A stretch of 64,000 nucleotides of DNA from Anatilimnocola floriformis. GTDB lineage: Bacteria; Planctomycetota; Planctomycetia; Pirellulales; Pirellulaceae. Position 1 is the stretch's first letter, and each line of letters opens with the position of its first letter. Both the position numbers and the translations under genes were made by a program. Below, piece after piece: positions 25,297 through 34,566 of the stretch. The DNA lies in the NCBI RefSeq assembly GCF_024256385.1, contig NZ_JAMLFW010000001.1, positions 310,001 through 374,000 of the forward strand. The letters are read 5' to 3'. The notes under the pieces are model-generated. The model saw only the letters and a program-made list of their open reading frames with translations, did not search any database and had not been told where the DNA came from.

Positions 25297-28200
25297 ATGC
25301 GTTTTCCCGCCTTGCTGCTTTTGATCTTTGCGCTCCCGTGTCTGGTAGCAGCGCAAACGCCCGACGACGGGACGAAGTTCTTTGTCGAGAAGATCGAGCC
25401 GGTTCTCATCAAGCATTGCTACAGTTGCCATTCGCACGATGCGCTGAAGTCCAAAAAGCTGCAGGCCGGGCTGTTCCTCGATTCGGAAGCAGGCCTGCTG
25501 ACGGGCGGCGAGAGTGGCCCCGCGATCGTCAAAGGCAAATCGGCCGAGAGCCTGCTGATCAAAGCCCTGAAGTTCGACGGTGTCGAAATGCCGCCGACGG
25601 GCAAGTTGCCCGCCGAAGTGATCGCCGATTTTGTGAAGTGGGTCGACATGGGCGCGCCCGATTTGCGCATCGGCGGCAACGTCGTGAAGACGCGGCGCGA
25701 GATCAGTCTCGACGAGGGAAAGAAATGGTGGTCGTTTCAGCCGCTGCAAACCGTCACTCCGCCGATCGCTCCCTTTGGCGCTGGTGCGACGACGGCCATC
25801 GATCAGTTCATTATTGTTGAACAAGCGAAGCAAGGACTCGCGCTGAGTTCGCCGGCTCGCAAGTCGACCCTGATTCGCCGCGCGTACTTCGATCTGATCG
25901 GTCTGCCGCCGACGCCCGAACAGATCGCTGCGTTCCAAAACGACAACTCGCCGCAAGCCTTTGAAAAAGTCATCGACGAGCTCCTCGCCCGGCCACAATA
26001 CGGCGAGAAGTGGGCCCGCCATTGGCTCGACGTCGCCCGCTATGCGGAGAGCGGCGGCTATGAATTCGATGGCTTTCGCAACGGCGCGTTTCACTATCGC
26101 GACTGGGTGATTCGGGCCCTCAACGACGACGTGCCGTTCAACGAGTTCGTCCGTCTGCAACTCGCGGGCGACAAACTGCGGCCCGATGACTACGCAGCCG
26201 CGTCGGCCACCGGCTTTCTCGTGGCGGGACCTTATCCGGGACAGATCACGGCGAAAACGGTCGAGCGGATTCGTTACGACCAACTCGACGACATGCTGAT
26301 GACCGTCGGTGGCTCGATGCTCGGCCTCACGCTCGGCTGCGTGCGTTGCCATGATCACAAATACGATCCGCTGCCGCAGCAGGACTACTACGCGCTCGCG
26401 GCTTCGCTGGCCAAGACGGTGCAAGGGACACGGCAACTCGATCCCGATCCTGCCGCCACGGAGAAAGCAGTCGCCGCTCATCGCGCAGCGGAAGAGCCGT
26501 TCGCTACAGCGTTGAAGAAATTCGCCGCAGAAGAACTGCCACAGAAGTTCGATGCCTGGCAGAAGGCAGAACTCGCGAAGCAGCCCGAGACGCCGCGCTG
26601 GCAAATCCTCGAGCCGATCGCGTGGGATGCGGAGCGGTCGTATTTAAAGAGCGTCGTTGGCGGCCTGCTCGCGCACGATGGCTTGATGGTGCCCGGCACC
26701 ACCGTGCCGGCGCGCGGACGACGACAGGGAAAGGTGGCGAGCGAAGAGCAGTATGAGCTGACGTATCACACGCATCAGAAAACGATTCCAGCTCTGCGGC
26801 TCGATGCCTTCACCGACAAATCGTTACCGCAGAAGGGGCCCGGCCTGAATCCCGATGGCAGCTTTCAACTGGCTGAGTTGAAGATCACCGCGCGGCCGCT
26901 CGATGCGAATTCCAAAGAGTCACCCAAGGAACTGAAGCTGAAAGCCGTCTTCGCCGCCGGTGAGGACAAAGATCAGCCGATCGCGAATGCGGTTGATGGC
27001 AAGCCGAACACCGCGTGGATCGTGAAGACCACCGCGAAAAAAGACAACGCAGCCGTCTTCGAACTCGATCCACCGCTCGCTGGTTTTGCCGGCGGGACGG
27101 TGCTCGCTGTCGAACTGAAGTTCAAAGATCTAGGCATTGGCCGGCTGCGGTTGTCGCTTAGTACCGAAGCAAACCCCGCGACGTGGGCTGGCGATTTTGT
27201 GTCGCAGCACGTGGGTGAAATCCGAGCAATTCTCGCGGAAGGAAAGAACAAACTCCCCGACTCGCTCCGCGAAGCAATGGTCCGCTGGTTCGCGCCGTTC
27301 GAACCAGAATCGGCCAAGGTCCTCGCTGCATTAACGAAGCACATCGCTGCCGAACCACGGCCCAAGATGGCCGAGGTCTACACCACGGTTGGCGGCGGCC
27401 AGGATGTGTTTTTACTCCGTCGCGGCGAAGTCGACAACAAAAACGGGAAAGCCGAACCGGGGCAACTGCAGGTGCTCACGCGTGGCAAATCCGATTCGCC
27501 GCCGGCCAGCGATCCGCGCATCGCCCTCGGCGATTGGTTGACCGATGTCGAGCATGGCGCCGGGCCGCTCCTCGCTCGCGTGCAGGTCAATCGCCTCTGG
27601 CAACATCACTTCGGCCAGGGCTTGGTCGGCACGCCGAACGATTTCGGCGCTCAGGGTGAGCGGCCTTCGCATCCCGAGTTGCTCGAATGGCTCGCCAGCG
27701 AACTCGTGAAACAGAACTGGCAACTCAAGCCGCTCCACAAACTGATCATGCTCAGCGCCGTCTATCAACAAGGAAACGACTTCACGCCGGAGCAACAAAA
27801 GATCGATCCCGCCAATCGCTATCTCTGGCACGCTCAGCCGCGCCGACTCGATGCAGAGCTGATCCGCGATTCGCTCCTCGCTGTCGGCGGCAATCTCGAC
27901 AGCACACTGTATGGCCCGAGCATCATGGATAACACGCAGCGGCGAAGCATCTACCTGCGCGTGAAACGGAGCGAGCTGATTCCGTTGATGACGATGTTCG
28001 ATGCGCCCGAACCGACTCAAAGCGTCGGCGAACGCATCAGCACCACCGTGCCGACCCAATCGCTGGTCATGATGAATAGCCCATTCGTCCGCCAACAAGC
28101 CGAGAAACTCGCCCAGCGAATCAAACCGCAAATCGACATGTCACTCGCGGCAGGAATCGATCAGGCCTATCTCGTTTTGTTCGCTCGTAAACCAACAGAG

Positions 28201-28338
28201 CAGGAACGATCACGGCTGGTGGCTTTCATCGAACAACAGCAAGCGGCGCTCGGGACGGATGCGGCAGCGAAAGATAAAGCGATGGTAGAAGTTTGTCAGT
28301 TATTGCTGTGCCTAAATGAGTTTGTGTACGTGGACTAG
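25297..28338 (+). CDS. Planctomycete cytochrome C / DUF1549 / DUF1553 protein
   Basis: A 1013-residue secreted protein with signal peptide MRFPALLLLIFALPCLVAA. A PSC-type heme site HCYSCH (about 44-49) opens a cytochrome c-like domain with its distal MPPTGKLP methionine. A DUF1549 domain follows (about 165-365: DQFIIVEQ, RRAYFDLIGLPPTPEQI, CVRCHDHKYDPLPQQDYY; the CVRCH adds a second CxxCH). A less conserved middle of about 330 residues follows, then DUF1553 (about 745-990: RVQVNRLWQHHFGQGLVGTPNDFG, VPTQSLVMMNSPFV). It is always paired with DUF1501 proteins in planctomycetes; the electron partner and substrate are unknown. The DUF1501 gene follows on the same strand. Confidence 0.92.
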   Translation: MRFPALLLLIFALPCLVAAQTPDDGTKFFVEKIEPVLIKHCYSCHSHDALKSKKLQAGLFLDSEAGLLTGGESGPAIVKGKSAESLLIKALKFDGVEMPPTGKLPAEVIADFVKWVDMGAPDLRIGGNVVKTRREISLDEGKKWWSFQPLQTVTPPIAPFGAGATTAIDQFIIVEQAKQGLALSSPARKSTLIRRAYFDLIGLPPTPEQIAAFQNDNSPQAFEKVIDELLARPQYGEKWARHWLDVARYAESGGYEFDGFRNGAFHYRDWVIRALNDDVPFNEFVRLQLAGDKLRPDDYAAASATGFLVAGPYPGQITAKTVERIRYDQLDDMLMTVGGSMLGLTLGCVRCHDHKYDPLPQQDYYALAASLAKTVQGTRQLDPDPAATEKAVAAHRAAEEPFATALKKFAAEELPQKFDAWQKAELAKQPETPRWQILEPIAWDAERSYLKSVVGGLLAHDGLMVPGTTVPARGRRQGKVASEEQYELTYHTHQKTIPALRLDAFTDKSLPQKGPGLNPDGSFQLAELKITARPLDANSKESPKELKLKAVFAAGEDKDQPIANAVDGKPNTAWIVKTTAKKDNAAVFELDPPLAGFAGGTVLAVELKFKDLGIGRLRLSLSTEANPATWAGDFVSQHVGEIRAILAEGKNKLPDSLREAMVRWFAPFEPESAKVLAALTKHIAAEPRPKMAEVYTTVGGGQDVFLLRRGEVDNKNGKAEPGQLQVLTRGKSDSPPASDPRIALGDWLTDVEHGAGPLLARVQVNRLWQHHFGQGLVGTPNDFGAQGERPSHPELLEWLASELVKQNWQLKPLHKLIMLSAVYQQGNDFTPEQQKIDPANRYLWHAQPRRLDAELIRDSLLAVGGNLDSTLYGPSIMDNTQRRSIYLRVKRSELIPLMTMFDAPEPTQSVGERISTTVPTQSLVMMNSPFVRQQAEKLAQRIKPQIDMSLAAGIDQAYLVLFARKPTEQERSRLVAFIEQQQAALGTDAAAKDKAMVEVCQLLLCLNEFVYVD

Positions 28339-28391
28339 TTTCTTTGCCTTCAATCTGCAATCTGCGATCTAAAATCTGCAATCGAATTGCC
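28339..28391. repeat. Short degenerate ATCTGCAAT-type microrepeat
   Basis: The 53-bp spacer between the DUF1549/1553 and DUF1501 genes holds three to four imperfect copies of AATCTGCAATCTG. No role can be seen. Confidence 0.4.
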
Positions 28392-29825
28392 ATGTTCAAC
28401 CAACCTCTCCCTCACCGCCGCCAGTTTCTCCAAACCGCCGGCCTCGGCTTCGGTTCACTCGCGCTGGCGAACATGCTCCACAGCGAAGCCCGTGCTGATG
28501 CGACTCCTGTCGGGCCGTTGTCAACGAAGGAGCCACATTTTCCGCCGAAGGTGAAGTCGATCATTTGGTTGTTCATGACCGGTGCGCCGTCGCAGGTCGA
28601 TACGTGGGACTACAAACCAGAGCTGCAAAAGCGCGACGGCCAGGAACTCGCTGGTTCGGATCCAAAGACCGGCTTCTTCACGACGAGCGGCAAATGCCTG
28701 AAATCCCCCTTTGATTGGAAGCAGTACGGCGAATCCGGCAGTTGGGTCTCGAGCATCTTTCCGCATCTGTCGCAGCACGTCGACAAGATGTGCTTTTTGC
28801 ATTCGATGTACTTGCGGCAGAACAATCACGCGCCGGCGTCGATCGAGCTGATGTGCGGCACGAACCGGCCCGGCCTGCCCGCGCTCGGGGCCTGGATGAC
28901 GTATGGCCTCGGTTCGCTCAATCAGGATTTGCCGTCGTATGTGGTGATGCACGACACGCGGCCGCGCGGCGACGATCAGATTTGGTCGGCTGGTTTTTTG
29001 CCGAAGACGTATCAAGCCCTCGCGCTCGACGCGCGGCGGAAGGAAGCGATCGACAATCTGCTGCGCGACAACAAGCACACCGACGAGCAGCAGCGGGCTC
29101 AGCTCGGACTGATGAAGCAACTGAATCAAGAGCACGCCGCGACGCGCCCGACACAGGCCGATCTGGCCGCGCGGATCAACTCGTATGAGCTGGCCTATCG
29201 CATGCAAATGGCGGCGCCGGAAGCGATGGACCTGAGCAAAGAAACAGCAATGACGCACGCGGCGTACGGCATGGACAAGCCGGAGTGTGCGACGTTCGCT
29301 CGGCAGTGCTTGCTCGCGCGGCGACTCGTCGAGCGCGGCGTGCGGTTCGTGCAGATCTTCGCCGGCAAAGGCGTAGGCGGTGATGGCAGCGTGAACGACG
29401 TGCCGTGGGACTGCCACACTGACGTCGAATCGAATCACAAGTCGTGCGCCATGCACACCGATCAACCGGCGGCCGCGCTCCTCGCCGACTTGGCCGCTCG
29501 AGGCTTGCTCGAATCGACGCTCGTTATCTGGGGCGGTGAGTTCGGCCGCACCAGCGATTCGCAAGGCAGCAAGGGCCGCGACCATAATCCCAACGGCTTC
29601 ACCATCTGGATGGCCGGTGCCGGCGTGAAAGCTGGTCTGCACTACGGCGCGACGGATGAATTCGGCTACAAAGCGGTTGAAAAGAAAGTCCACGTCAACG
29701 ACCTGCACGCGACGCTTTTGAAACTCCTCGGCCTCGAACACACGAAGTTGACGTATCGCTTCAACGGGCGGGATTTTCGGTTAACGGATGTCGCGGGCGA
29801 GGTGCTGACGGAGATTATCGCTTAG
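28392..29825 (+). CDS. DUF1501 family protein (sulfatase-like fold), Tat-exported
   Basis: A 477-residue protein. ATG 28392 gives MFNQPLPHRRQFLQTAGLGFGSLALA, a twin-arginine signal; an upstream ATG at 28344 would bury it. The mature part shows DUF1501 features: KSIIWLFMTGAPSQVDTWDYKP, ASIELMCGTNRPGLPALGAW, DNHKSCAMHTDQP-like metal positions, IWGGEFGRTSDSQGSKGRDHN and a C-terminal DLHATLLKLLGLEH. Relatives are called sulfatase-like; metal-binding Asp/His are retained but the formylglycine motif is absent. It partners the preceding DUF1549/1553 gene. Its last 11 bp overlap the end of the opposite-strand pseudogene. Confidence 0.92.
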   Translation: MFNQPLPHRRQFLQTAGLGFGSLALANMLHSEARADATPVGPLSTKEPHFPPKVKSIIWLFMTGAPSQVDTWDYKPELQKRDGQELAGSDPKTGFFTTSGKCLKSPFDWKQYGESGSWVSSIFPHLSQHVDKMCFLHSMYLRQNNHAPASIELMCGTNRPGLPALGAWMTYGLGSLNQDLPSYVVMHDTRPRGDDQIWSAGFLPKTYQALALDARRKEAIDNLLRDNKHTDEQQRAQLGLMKQLNQEHAATRPTQADLAARINSYELAYRMQMAAPEAMDLSKETAMTHAAYGMDKPECATFARQCLLARRLVERGVRFVQIFAGKGVGGDGSVNDVPWDCHTDVESNHKSCAMHTDQPAAALLADLAARGLLESTLVIWGGEFGRTSDSQGSKGRDHNPNGFTIWMAGAGVKAGLHYGATDEFGYKAVEKKVHVNDLHATLLKLLGLEHTKLTYRFNGRDFRLTDVAGEVLTEIIA

Positions 29826-30015
29826 GCTGTTTACCCCGGGCAACGCTTTTTTGTGATTTGTTATCTACTGGCCTCGGCTCATGCCGTACAACCGGCCAGT
29901 CGCCCGCCTGGTCCTGCTTTTGCAGGTCAGCAACCATCGCTCTCACGTCAAAATTGTGCCGCTGAGCAAATGCCTCGCGGGCCTTGCGCACTTCTTGCAA
30001 AACTTCATCAGTCAT
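29815..30015 (-). CDS. Small gene after the PIN toxin, likely intact partner protein
   Basis: Sixty-six codons from ATG 30015 (MTDEVLQEVRKAREAFAQRHNF...), in frame with the fused toxin remnant. It is helical and charged, with a basic C-terminus. In intact copies of this locus the toxin stop overlaps this start (ATGACTGA), so the product was originally separate. It resembles the small protein encoded beside such PIN toxins; an antitoxin role is inferred. It can still be made alone or as the C-terminus of the fused frame. Confidence 0.6.
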   Translation of the reverse strand: MTDEVLQEVRKAREAFAQRHNFDVRAMVADLQKQDQAGDWPVVRHEPRPVDNKSQKSVARGKQPKR

Positions 30016-30390
30016 TGCTGTTCTCCTCGCCGGGCAGTTCCTCGGGTGTGCAAATGAGTGGGGCTTCGTAGTAGCAATGTGCAGTGCGTCGGCGGCAGCT
30101 TTCGCAGGTAAGGGAGCCTCTCTGAGCAGTGATTCGGCCAAGTCTGCCATCTCATCGAGTTGCTCCAGCACAGGGATCCCCGCCAGTGCGGCAATATGTT
30201 CGGCGGCCGCCTGTGTGTCACCAGCCTGACACTCTTGAAGCACCAGTCGCGAAGTAAACAACTCAAAATGCTCGCGACGCGCCCACCATTCTCGGGTAAT
30301 TTGCTGATGAGCAGCGCGAACGAGATCACGACTAGCCCAAGCAGTCAGATAACTGGGAATTGTGGTTTCAACGTAAACAGTTGGCTTCAT
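29815..30390 (-). pseudogene. PIN-domain toxin with internal deletion, read through into the following small gene
   Basis: The 191-residue frame begins as a normal VapC-like PIN toxin (MKPTVYVETTIPSYLTAWAS; acidic residues in VETT and RDLV). It proceeds to ADALHIAT (about 100-107) and then loses the usual C-terminal block of the family (the region with a TWNC-type motif). The DNA around 30020-30060 read one frame over gives LICTPEELPGEENSND and a stop overlapping the next ATG, which is the normal end of such toxins. Roughly 35-45 codons have therefore been lost with a frame change, fusing the toxin remnant to the downstream gene. The catalytic acidic residue of the lost part is missing, so RNase activity is unlikely. 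Confidence 0.7.
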
Positions 30391-30505
30391 AATTCGATCC
30401 TAGCCGGGCCTTGACCTTGCAGCAAATATGCCAGAATCGATCACGTCAGGAAACGGTGAAATCGTTTATACTGATGCCAAAGATCATCGCTTCGAGGAGC
30501 CGTAC

Positions 30506-32305
30506 ATGTCGTTATACCGTTTGCAGGCCTGCTTTCTGCTCCTCGCGCTGGTTTGCCAGACTGCTCTGGCCGAAGACCGTCCCAAAATCGGCAGCGAAGT
30601 CCCTAATCTCAAATTCAAAGACATTCGCTACCTGCAGCGGTCGCTCAGCGACTTCGGCGAGCCGAAGGCAGTGGTGCTCGTCTTCAGCAACACCACGTGC
30701 CCGCTCGTGCAGAAGTACTGGCCGAAGTTGAAGCGGCTTGACGCTGCCTATCGCGACAAGGGCGTGCAGTTCGTCAGCGTAAACGTAAGCGTGGATGACG
30801 AGATTGCCGAGATTGCGCAACGGGCGATCGACTTCGGCGTCGAGTTTCCGTTTGTGAAGGATGTCGACGGCTCGTGCGTCCGCGCGGTGGGTGTGGAACG
30901 AACGCCGGAGGTGGTGATCATTGATGCGGCGAAAAAGTTGCGCTATCGCGGCCGAATCGACGATCAGCAGCGCGTCGGCGGCGCTCGGCCCACGGCGAAC
31001 AGCGACGATTTGACGGCCGCACTTGATGCGCTGTTGGCAGGCCAAGAGATCAAGCTGGCGGAAACAACCGTCGACGGCTGTTTGATCACGCTGCCGGAAC
31101 CGGTAGAAGTAAAAACGAAGGTGACGTTTTTTCAAGATGTGTTGCCGATCATGCAGGAGAACTGCCAGGAGTGTCATCGCACCGGCGGTGGTGCGCCGTT
31201 CTCGCTGATGACGCGCGAGGAAGTGACATCGCATGCGAAGATGATTGCCGAAGTGGTCGCCGATCGTCGCATGCCGCCGTGGTACGCCAATCGGCAGCAA
31301 CATTTTTTGAATGAACGCAAGCTGACGACGGCGGAGCGCGAGACGATTGTCGCGTGGACGAAGACGGGCTTTGCTGCCGGCGACGAAGCGAAAGCGCCGC
31401 CACCAGCGACCTTTGCCGATCCCGCTTGGGAAATCGGCGAGCCGGATATCATCACCACCGCGCTCGAAACGCACAAACTTCCCGCCGAGGGTTTTGTCGA
31501 ATACAAGCACATCATTCTGCCATACGTTTTTCTGCAGGATACGTGGATCAGCGGCGCCGAGATCAAGCCCAGCAACTCGGCCGTCGTGCATCATTGCAAC
31601 ATGGCGTACGTGCCGCTGGGTGCAAAATTCAGCGATGAGAATTTCATTACGGGGCGCGTTCCAGGCGGCACCGCGTTCACGCTGGGCGAAGGGCTGGGCT
31701 TTAAGATTCCCGCCGGCTCGGTGATCGGTTTGCAGATTCACTACACGACCACCGGCAAGGAAGAGACCAACCGGATGCAGGTCGGCTTTCGCTTTCCGCG
31801 TTATGTGGTGCGACAAGAATTGAAGCACGTGCAAGTGACGACGCGCAAATTTGAAATACCGCCAGGCGCCGCGGCTCATCCAGTGCAATCGGTACGCACG
31901 CTGCCTGTCGACGCCACCGGCCTGGCTATGTTTTCGCACATGCATCTCCGTGGCAAGGACATGACCTTCAAAGCTCTCTTCCCGAATGGCGATGAAGAGA
32001 CGCTGCTGAGCGTGCCGAACTATCATTTCGATTGGCAGCAGAACTTTCGCTGGCAACCGAACACGAAGAAGTTTCCTAAGGGAACGAAGATTGAAGTGAC
32101 GGCCCACTTCGATAACTCGAAGTTCAATCCGTACAATCCCGACGCCACGCAAGCGGTTCGCTTCGGCCCGCAGACGGTGAATGAAATGATGTACGGGTTT
32201 TTCTTTTACACGGCGGATGGCGAGGATTTGAACCTGACCATCGATCCGAAAACGGGTGTGCCTGTGAAGCCCGCGACGCCGGCGAAAGATGCGGCCAGCG
32301 AATGA
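30506..32305 (+). CDS. Peroxiredoxin/thioredoxin-like - cytochrome c - copper type II monooxygenase-like fusion
   Basis: A 599-residue secreted protein (signal MSLYRLQACFLLLALVCQTALA). Residues 25-180 are a thioredoxin fold with one redox Cys in SNTTCPLVQ (Cys65), so peroxiredoxin-like rather than CxxC. A heme site CQECH is at 220-224. The C-terminal half has the copper ligand set of peptidylglycine/dopamine monooxygenases: HH in VVHHCNM, His in LQIHYTT, HxH in FSHMHLRG, and Met in NEMMYGFFFYT. One chain thus links a thiol, a heme and two copper sites in the periplasm; the substrate is unknown. GAGGAG precedes ATG 30506. The stop overlaps the next gene by 4 bp. Confidence 0.85.
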   Translation: MSLYRLQACFLLLALVCQTALAEDRPKIGSEVPNLKFKDIRYLQRSLSDFGEPKAVVLVFSNTTCPLVQKYWPKLKRLDAAYRDKGVQFVSVNVSVDDEIAEIAQRAIDFGVEFPFVKDVDGSCVRAVGVERTPEVVIIDAAKKLRYRGRIDDQQRVGGARPTANSDDLTAALDALLAGQEIKLAETTVDGCLITLPEPVEVKTKVTFFQDVLPIMQENCQECHRTGGGAPFSLMTREEVTSHAKMIAEVVADRRMPPWYANRQQHFLNERKLTTAERETIVAWTKTGFAAGDEAKAPPPATFADPAWEIGEPDIITTALETHKLPAEGFVEYKHIILPYVFLQDTWISGAEIKPSNSAVVHHCNMAYVPLGAKFSDENFITGRVPGGTAFTLGEGLGFKIPAGSVIGLQIHYTTTGKEETNRMQVGFRFPRYVVRQELKHVQVTTRKFEIPPGAAAHPVQSVRTLPVDATGLAMFSHMHLRGKDMTFKALFPNGDEETLLSVPNYHFDWQQNFRWQPNTKKFPKGTKIEVTAHFDNSKFNPYNPDATQAVRFGPQTVNEMMYGFFFYTADGEDLNLTIDPKTGVPVKPATPAKDAASE

Positions 32306-33390
32306 AGAAGCGGGGTTTTACGCTGGTGGAGTTGCTCGTCGTGATTGCGATCATCGGCGTGCTCGTTGCGTTGCTGTTGCCCGCCGTGCAAGCGGCCCGC
32401 GAAGCCGCCCGGCGAATGCAATGCGGCAACAATGTGAAGCAGATCGCGCTCGGCTTGCACAATTATCACGATACGTTTCTCGCGTTGCCGTACGGCGCGC
32501 GGGCGCGCTATGTAAACAACGTGCCGACGAATAATAGTGGCCAATTCGGGCCGAGCTTTTTCGTCGGCGTGCTGCCGTTTTGCGAGCAGAAGAACCTGTA
32601 CGACAAGATCGCGCAGCTGGAACAAACCGGCCAAACGTTTTCCACCGTCAGTGCCGACGATACAACCATCGGCGGCGTGGTCGGCAACGCTCAGATCAAT
32701 TGGATGCTCTGCCCCAGCAGTCCGCTGCCGAAAATGGAAACGCCGACGGGCGGCAGACCTCTCGTGGTCCCTTCGTACGTCGGCATTCAAGGGGCGACGA
32801 ATGGTGGGACGCGCGGGACGGAAGTCGATTTCACCGAGGACCGCACTTCGCCGGGGCCGTGCAGCGGCACGCTCTCGCAGGGTGGTTTGCTGACGATCAA
32901 CATCGCGGTGAAGCTGAGCGAAGCAACCGATGGCACGTCGAATTGTTTGATCGTCGGCGAAGAGTCGGATTTCTTTTACGACTCGACCGGCGCTCGCCTG
33001 CGTATCGACGGCAGCACCGCGAGCACCGCCACGACGAACGCTGGCGGTTGGTGGTTTCGCGGTTGCAATCCGCAGCAACCGATGTTTCCGGCTTCGCTCG
33101 GCAATCCAAATATCTACAACATTCGCACCGTTGGTTTTGCAAACACGGCTGCCAACAATAACAATGGCTGGCCCGGCGTGGGCTTCAACGGGCGAAACAT
33201 GAACGTGACGGTTCCCGGCAATGGCATTGGCGCGTTCGGGCCGAACAATCCGCTGAATGCCGCGCATCCGGCTGGCGTGATGACGGGTTTTGCCGATGGG
33301 CATGTGCAGTTGCTAACGACGCAAACGCACTTCGTGATTGTGAAACGACTCTCCACCCGCGACGACGGCGCGGTCGTGTCGCTCGATTAG
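32302..33390 (+). CDS. DUF1559 pseudopilin-like protein (second copy)
   Basis: A 362-residue protein beginning MKKRGFTLVELLVVIAIIGVLVALLLPAV, a prepilin-type leader nearly identical to that of the copy at 21.7 kb. It continues RMQCGNNVKQIALGLHNYHDTFLALPYGA and ends in AAHPAGVMTGFADGHVQLL, the DUF1559 signature. It overlaps the upstream copper/heme fusion gene by 4 bp (ATGA), so the two are translated together; this gives a physical hint that the pseudopilin and the oxidase may act in the same envelope complex (inference). Confidence 0.92.
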   Translation: MKKRGFTLVELLVVIAIIGVLVALLLPAVQAAREAARRMQCGNNVKQIALGLHNYHDTFLALPYGARARYVNNVPTNNSGQFGPSFFVGVLPFCEQKNLYDKIAQLEQTGQTFSTVSADDTTIGGVVGNAQINWMLCPSSPLPKMETPTGGRPLVVPSYVGIQGATNGGTRGTEVDFTEDRTSPGPCSGTLSQGGLLTINIAVKLSEATDGTSNCLIVGEESDFFYDSTGARLRIDGSTASTATTNAGGWWFRGCNPQQPMFPASLGNPNIYNIRTVGFANTAANNNNGWPGVGFNGRNMNVTVPGNGIGAFGPNNPLNAAHPAGVMTGFADGHVQLLTTQTHFVIVKRLSTRDDGAVVSLD

Positions 33391-33399
33391 AATGGTTGC

Positions 33400-34518
33400 A
33401 TGTCTCGGCCTAAGAATTACGTCAATCATCACGTGCAACCCGCTCAGCAAGGAAAAGCTCTCGCCGCCGTGCTGCGCGAATTCATGCCCGATAAATCGTG
33501 GAATCAGGTGAAAAAGCTGATCACCGCGCGGCAGATTCAGGTGAACGGCAACCTCTGCCTGGAAGAGGCTCGCAAGGTAAAATCCGGCGACGTCATTCAG
33601 GTCTGGCAGCATCCGCTGGCTCCGCCGGCCGATGAGCGGAGCGTGAAGATTCGCTTTGCCGATCAGCATCTGGTGATTATCGAAAAGCCGGCCGGCATCA
33701 CCACGCTGCGGCATGCCGAAGAACGCAACTGGTCGGCCGATCGGAAACGCCGCCAGCCGACGCTCGATGAACTCGTGCCGCGAGCGCTGGCCAGGCACTT
33801 GGGGTGGAATCTGGATGAACAGCCGCGACCGAAAACGCCGCAGCGAGGCCGTCGCGAGCATCGGCATCAACAGCGCTCGGGCCCGCAGTTGCCACCGATC
33901 CGCGCGGTCCATCGGCTCGATCGCGATACGAGCGGCTTGATGGTCTTCGCGCGCACGCAGCAAGCCGAGACCGCACTGATTCGTCTCTTCAGCAAGCATC
34001 GTATCGAACGGGCTTATCTGGCCGTAGTCTATGGCCGGCCTGAAGCGGGAAAGATCGAGACGATGCTCGTGAGGGATCGCGGAGATGGGTTGCGCGGGAG
34101 TGTGATCGAGCGCGCTCGAGAGGACAGTGCAGTTGCAGATGTGCCCCTCTCCCCAGAGTACCGAGGAGAGGGAGAGGATCAAGAACAAGAAGCTCAACAG
34201 GCAATTACGCACATCAAGCCTCTCGAAGTTATCGGCGATTATTCGCTGATCGAATGCAAGCTCGAGACCGGCCGGACGCATCAGATTCGCATTCATCTTT
34301 CCGAACGCGGCCACATGCTCTGCGGCGAGAAGACCTACACCCATCCGCTTGGTGAAAAGCCTCAGCACGACACCAGCGGCGCGCCTCGGCAAGCACTGCA
34401 CGCTGCCGTGCTCGGGTTCATTCATCCATCGACGGGAGAAACGTTGAGTTTCAAATCGACACTGCCGGCCGATTTGCAGCAATGGCTGCAGCGGTTGAAG
34501 CAACAACCTCGCCCTTAG
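33400..34518 (+). CDS. RluA-family pseudouridine synthase with repeat-derived insertion
   Basis: A 372-residue protein: an N-terminal S4 RNA-binding domain (NQVKKLITARQIQVNGN, about 30-46) and a RluA catalytic domain with HRLDRDTSGLMVFAR (Asp in RLDRD is catalytic) and a C-terminal RTHQIRIHLSERGHMLCGEKTY. It makes pseudouridine in rRNA or tRNA; the target cannot be told. Two oddities: a basic insert (about 105-165) before HRLDR, and residues VPLSPEYRGEGE encoded by an in-frame CCCTCTCC/GGAGAGGG palindrome at 34145-34172. Starts 9 bp after the pseudopilin gene. Confidence 0.9.
   Translation: MSRPKNYVNHHVQPAQQGKALAAVLREFMPDKSWNQVKKLITARQIQVNGNLCLEEARKVKSGDVIQVWQHPLAPPADERSVKIRFADQHLVIIEKPAGITTLRHAEERNWSADRKRRQPTLDELVPRALARHLGWNLDEQPRPKTPQRGRREHRHQQRSGPQLPPIRAVHRLDRDTSGLMVFARTQQAETALIRLFSKHRIERAYLAVVYGRPEAGKIETMLVRDRGDGLRGSVIERAREDSAVADVPLSPEYRGEGEDQEQEAQQAITHIKPLEVIGDYSLIECKLETGRTHQIRIHLSERGHMLCGEKTYTHPLGEKPQHDTSGAPRQALHAAVLGFIHPSTGETLSFKSTLPADLQQWLQRLKQQPRP
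34145..34172. repeat. REP-like palindrome inserted in frame
   Basis: CCCTCTCCCC (34145-34154) and GAGGAGAGGG (34163-34172) form a hairpin with one mismatch and a short loop containing GTACC. Such G/C-purine palindromes are usually intergenic. Here it lies inside the pseudouridine synthase gene and adds coding sequence without breaking the frame. Confidence 0.7.
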
Positions 34519-34566
34519 CTGTCTCAGGAGTTTTGGGGCGCGAGAAAAGTGAAATAGAATACTTTC

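Noticed and set aside
30411-30472. TTGACC or TATACT as a promoter of the copper/heme fusion gene
   Set aside because: No properly spaced partner hexamer with either; too weak to list.
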